NCBI GenBank assembly: GCA_026399445.1
Contig: JAPLRA010000069.1
Coordinates: forward strand, 1 to 7,900
DNA: 7,900 bases
Source of the DNA: Sulfuritalea sp.
GTDB taxonomy: Bacteria; Pseudomonadota; Gammaproteobacteria; Burkholderiales; Rhodocyclaceae
Reading direction: 5' to 3'
In this document: positions 5,235-7,900 of the stretch, in pieces
How positions within the stretch are numbered: the first letter of the stretch is position 1
Layout of the letters: every line of letters starts with the position of its first letter
Notes under the pieces: generated by a model
The model's input: the letters and a program-made list of their open reading frames with translations, nothing else
What the model was told of the DNA's origin: nothing
Database searches by the model: none
Translations under genes and position numbers: made by a program

Positions 5235-6240
5235 TGATCGATCCGTTCGACGATTCGCCGGGCAAGGAGGTTTCCGCAAAATAGCGCGCGCCGCACTGCT
5301 TGTAGCGCCGCGTCGAAAACAATGCCTGAGCCGGAAGGTCCGCCAGCCGGCTCAGGCGCTCGATCACCGGCTGCACTTCCTCGCGCGAACGGCCATGCAC
5401 CATGCAATACAGGTTGTAGCGCCACTGCGGCATGCTGCGGGTACGTCGATAACACAGCGTGACGCCGTCCTCCGCGGCCAGTTTGCGGCCGATTCGGTCG
5501 ACGTCTGCGTCCGGCACATCGAATACCACCATCGCATTGGCGCGATAGCCCAACTCATGGTGGCGCACGACCACGCCGAAGCGTTTGATGAGCCCCTCGT
5601 CGAGCCAGCCCGCGATCCGCGACAGCACTTCGGTCTCGCCCATGCCGACACGTTCGCCGAGGCGCTGGAACGGGCGCGTCGTCAGCTCAAGGCCCGATTG
5701 CAGGGCGGCGATCAGGCTCTTCTCGACGGCGTCCGGCTCGCGTACAGGGGTACTCGGAATCTGGTCGTGATGTTTGTGCGGCGACTTGAGATCGAAGCCG
5801 AGGTCGATGTGATATTCCTGCTCCAGCGGAAATGAGAGCACGGCGCAGCCGGTTTCGCGTGCGATGGCGTTCAGCACATCCGCGAGCGCAGCCTGATCGG
5901 CGGCAGTGGCAACGAACCAGAGGTTGAAATGGTGCTCGCGTCGATAGTTGTGATTCACTTCCTGCCGCGAACTGACCTGAGCCGCAATCTCCTCGATCCG
6001 CTCGGGAGGGGCGGCAAGCGCCGCCAGCGTCGAGGCGCCCACCCGCCGCGGCGCGAAAACCGCACCGACGCGGCTGATGGCGCCACGCGCGTGAAGGCGC
6101 TTCAACGTATCGAGAATCGCCGTCTCGCCAGCGCCGAGTTTCCCGCCAAGCTGCTCGAATGGCTGCGCGGTGATGGGGAAGTCGCGCTGCCAGTCGTTGA
6201 GCAGGGCGAATTCAAGCGGCGTGTAGGGTGAGTCCATCAT
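5227..6240 (-). CDS. nirDL: Fused siroheme decarboxylase subunits NirD-NirL
   Basis: A 337-residue fusion of two AsnC/Lrp-like siroheme decarboxylase subunits. Residues 1-150 are NirD-like: FALLNDWQRDFPI, then VNHNYRREHHFNLWFVAT (95-112) and LSFPLEQEYHIDLGF (135-149). A linker of about 15 residues rich in Lys, His and Pro follows (152-166). Residues 167-325 are NirL-like: KSLIAALQSGLEL, LIKRFGVVVRHHELGYRANAM (217-237), LCYRRTR (262-268) and MPQWRYNLYCMVHG (270-283). NirD and NirL are separate proteins in Pseudomonas; fusions are known in other denitrifiers such as Hydrogenobacter thermophilus. ATG 6240 shares one base with the nirF TGA (TGATG), implying translational coupling; a second ATG lies one codon on (6237). 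It acts in the cytoplasm, together with NirG and NirH encoded just downstream. Confidence 0.93.
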   Translation of the reverse strand: MMDSPYTPLEFALLNDWQRDFPITAQPFEQLGGKLGAGETAILDTLKRLHARGAISRVGAVFAPRRVGASTLAALAAPPERIEEIAAQVSSRQEVNHNYRREHHFNLWFVATAADQAALADVLNAIARETGCAVLSFPLEQEYHIDLGFDLKSPHKHHDQIPSTPVREPDAVEKSLIAALQSGLELTTRPFQRLGERVGMGETEVLSRIAGWLDEGLIKRFGVVVRHHELGYRANAMVVFDVPDADVDRIGRKLAAEDGVTLCYRRTRSMPQWRYNLYCMVHGRSREEVQPVIERLSRLADLPAQALFSTRRYKQCGARYFAETSLPGESSNGSINA

Positions 6241-7313
6241 CAGAATCCGATGCGCGCCGCGCGACTGGTGAAAAAGATGCCGGACGGCGCGTCGGCGGGA
6301 AGACTGCCCAGGCTCCGGAAAGACTTCGTGTCATAGATGACGACACGATTGTCATCGCGCGCCGACAACCAGACCTCCTCGCCGCGCGGCGTGAACTCCA
6401 TGTGCAACACCGCCTTGCCCGGCTGCAGGCTCTGTATCACCTTCGCCGTCAGCGTGTCGATGACCTGCACCCAGCCGTTGTCCGGGAAGGCGAAGTTAAC
6501 CCAGATCTGGCGCCCGTCCGGGCTGGCGATCACGAATACCGGCTGGCCCTTGACCGCCACCCGTCCGGTCTTGAACACCGGCAGCTTTTCCTCGCCGCGA
6601 CCATATTTCTCAAGAATCTTGCGCGTACCCTTTTCCGGTTGCCACAGGTCTAGCAGCGCGACGCCATCCTCGCCAAACAGGCCGGCAAGGTAATGACGCC
6701 CATCCGGAGTGACCAGTCCGTCATAGGGTTGCAGGCCGGCCGGATACCGTTTCGTCACCGGCTTCTTCGGGTCGGAAAAATCGCTGACCCATATCTCGCC
6801 GCCGTCGAACAGCGCATAGGCGAACTTGTTGCCCGGCACATCGGCCAGACCAACCACCTTGGAGAAATGCCCCGGCGCATATTCAGCGGGCACTTCGGAC
6901 AGCAGTTCGAGCGTTTCCGAGTCGAAGGCCTTGATGCCGCCCGGCGTGTAGTTTTGCGCCACCACAATGCGGCCATCCTGCGAGATCGAGCCGCCGATGG
7001 CGTTGCCCGACTGCATGACCCGCTTGACGATGCGCGCTTCGAGCAGATCGACCTTGGAAAGGCCGCCGTCGCGGCCGAAGACGAATGCGTAGCGGGCGTC
7101 GCGTGAATACACGACGGAAGCATGGGAGAGATCGCCGAAACCGCCAATCCGGGCATAGGGCTGACGACTGCTGGTATTCACCAGCGTCACATGGCCGCTG
7201 GCACGCTCGATAATGAGGCCGAGGTCGCCGGTGCCGCGCAAGGGCATGCCGCCGCACGCGCCCAGCAAAACGGTGCAAAGTCCAAGCAGAATCAACCGCA
7301 TCGTTTGCTTCAT
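6240..7313 (-). CDS. nirF: NirF, periplasmic lipoprotein of heme d1 biosynthesis
   Basis: A 357-residue eight-bladed beta-propeller protein related to the d1 domain of NirS, needed for late steps of heme d1 synthesis; it binds d1-type hemes, and its precise reaction is less settled. Residues 1-20 are a lipoprotein signal with the lipobox LLGAC (Cys20), so it is probably membrane-tethered in the periplasm. Family features include GDLSHASVVYSRDARYAFVFGRD split around His64 (60-82), QNYTPGGIKAFD (118-129), YDGLVTPDGRHYLAGLFGEDG (197-217) and the C-terminal PSGIFFTSRAARIGF. Its length is close to that of characterised NirF proteins. The ATG at 7313 overlaps the nirC stop as ATGA and the gene ends one base into nirDL. 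An in-frame ATG at 7301 would still keep the signal. Confidence 0.93.
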   Translation of the reverse strand: MKQTMRLILLGLCTVLLGACGGMPLRGTGDLGLIIERASGHVTLVNTSSRQPYARIGGFGDLSHASVVYSRDARYAFVFGRDGGLSKVDLLEARIVKRVMQSGNAIGGSISQDGRIVVAQNYTPGGIKAFDSETLELLSEVPAEYAPGHFSKVVGLADVPGNKFAYALFDGGEIWVSDFSDPKKPVTKRYPAGLQPYDGLVTPDGRHYLAGLFGEDGVALLDLWQPEKGTRKILEKYGRGEEKLPVFKTGRVAVKGQPVFVIASPDGRQIWVNFAFPDNGWVQVIDTLTAKVIQSLQPGKAVLHMEFTPRGEEVWLSARDDNRVVIYDTKSFRSLGSLPADAPSGIFFTSRAARIGF

Positions 7314-7654
7314 TCAGGAAACCCGGCCATCAGCTTCGCCACGATCCATTGTGCTTCATCCTCAGTCAAGAAACGGTGCCACGGCGGCATTGGCGTACCC
7401 GTACGCCCACCGATGATTGTCGCCACCAGACCGTCAGCCGGCTTGTCAGCGAGCGTCGCCGGCAACAACGGCGGCCCCAGCCCTCCCCGCAAGGTCATGC
7501 CGTGACAGGAACCGCAATCCTGCCGTACGAGGTTCACCAGTTCCTTCTGTCGGGCCGCCGAAGGCTCCGCAAGCGCGCCCGTCGCCGCGCAAGAGGTGAA
7601 GGTTACCAGCAGCGCCATGAGATGGGTGCGCCCCAGCCTACTCGACAACGACAC
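7310..7654 (-). CDS. nirC: NirC, monoheme cytochrome c-55X
   Basis: A 114-residue periplasmic cytochrome with a signal peptide (about 1-29, ending ATGALA), one heme site CGSCH (47-51) and a probable axial Met89 in GTPMPPW. NirC sits beside nirF in many nir operons and is thought to supply or accept electrons for NirS or for heme d1 maturation. The start is uncertain. GTG 7654 and TTG 7648 both follow the AGGGG near 7657-7661, with the TTG having the better spacing, and both overlap the upstream cupredoxin stop. ATG 7618 lacks a well-placed ribosome site and would give a signal peptide without positive residues. It overlaps nirF by 4 bp. Confidence 0.9.
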   Translation of the reverse strand: MSLSSRLGRTHLMALLVTFTSCAATGALAEPSAARQKELVNLVRQDCGSCHGMTLRGGLGPPLLPATLADKPADGLVATIIGGRTGTPMPPWHRFLTEDEAQWIVAKLMAGFPE

Positions 7655-7900
7655 TGCCCCTCATTTCTTCATGCGGACCACAGCGATAGGCGAAAGTCCC
7701 CGGCTCCGTGAAAATCCGCTGCCAGCTCTCGCCCGGAAACACCCGATCCGACTCGCGTCCACCCTCTGCGGGAAACAACACCGAGTGGCTGGTGCGCTTC
7801 TCGCGATTGATCCACTTCACCGCATCGCCGACTTTGATGCGAACGTCCGGCGGTGAAAAGCGATAGTCCTGAATGCTCACCTCGACCGTATTCTGAGCGA
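7638..7900 (-). CDS. Small blue-copper protein (cupredoxin), 5' end beyond right edge
   Basis: The minus frame is open through position 7900, so the signal peptide and start are outside. The visible 87 residues begin near AQNTVEVSIQDYRFSPP, which looks like a mature N-terminus just after signal cleavage. The type 1 copper ligands are His in KRTSHSVLF and the cluster YRCGPHEEM (Cys, His, Met with Cys-x2-His-x3-Met spacing). This is the compact plastocyanin/amicyanin layout, shorter than azurin. By position before nirC it is probably a periplasmic electron carrier to the nitrite reductase, or a copper-based alternative to a cytochrome donor; this is inference. A GTG at 7880 lies inside the mature domain and is unlikely to be the start. 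Its TAG stop lies within the proposed nirC start region, implying co-transcription. Confidence 0.88.
   Translation of the reverse strand, partial: AQNTVEVSIQDYRFSPPDVRIKVGDAVKWINREKRTSHSVLFPAEGGRESDRVFPGESWQRIFTEPGTFAYRCGPHEEMRGSVVVE

Noticed and set aside
5164..5835. Plus-strand open frame of 223 codons
   Set aside because: It is antisense to nirDL, a typical high-GC mirror ORF.
4256..6240. Lrp/AsnC transcription regulators
   Set aside because: The fold is shared, but the HNYRREH and CYRRxR motifs, the tandem D-L-G-H order and the neighbouring nirC/nirF identify siroheme decarboxylase subunits.
1..7900. tRNA or rRNA genes, CRISPR arrays, insertion sequences, phage genes
   Set aside because: Almost all of the window is occupied by denitrification-related coding sequence; no spaced repeat array, transposase or RNA gene was seen.

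Overview
This window is an almost fully coding, high-GC stretch of a denitrification (anaerobic nitrogen-oxide respiration) region. The gene content suggests a betaproteobacterium of the Rhodocyclales type (Dechloromonas/Azospira/Accumulibacter-like): a Sec-exported (clade II) nitrous oxide reductase, a RegB/RegA-type redox two-component system, and a nir operon for heme d1 of cytochrome cd1 nitrite reductase with a fused nirDL gene. The taxonomic guess is inference from gene style only.

Layout. Positions 1-915 (minus) hold the first 305 codons of nosZ, which continues past the left edge. The 916-1122 gap is a regulatory region. It carries a perfect FNR/Anr-type box (1050-1063), a matching -10 for nosZ, a 12-bp tandem direct repeat and a RegA-like site. 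A possible 23-codon leader ORF starts inside the FNR box and overlaps the start of a membrane-anchored FixH/YtkA-like protein (1123-1593, plus). A long hairpin (1605-1648) separates that gene from the convergent regBA pair (minus, 1666-3487). regB looks intact, but regA is broken: about 19 nt are missing inside the receiver domain, which shifts the frame before the DNA-binding domain. Divergent from regB is a diheme cytochrome c of the c4 type (3574-4230, plus).

From 4256 to the right edge, all on the minus strand, runs a tightly overlapping operon read as cupredoxin (partial) - nirC - nirF - nirDL - nirG - nirH. NirD, L, G and H are paralogous siroheme decarboxylase subunits (AsnC/Lrp-like fold) that make 12,18-didecarboxysiroheme on the way to heme d1. 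NirF is a periplasmic lipoprotein of late heme d1 synthesis. NirC and the cupredoxin are small periplasmic electron carriers. nirS itself, nirE, nirJ and nirN are not in the window; the operon promoter and probably nirS lie beyond position 7900.

Together the genes cover cofactor synthesis for nitrite reduction, the last step of denitrification (N2O to N2), electron carriers for both, and oxygen/redox control. The points most worth a second look are the disrupted regA beside an intact regB, the layered nosZ control region with its overlapping small ORF, and the uncharacterised FixH-like protein paired divergently with nosZ.
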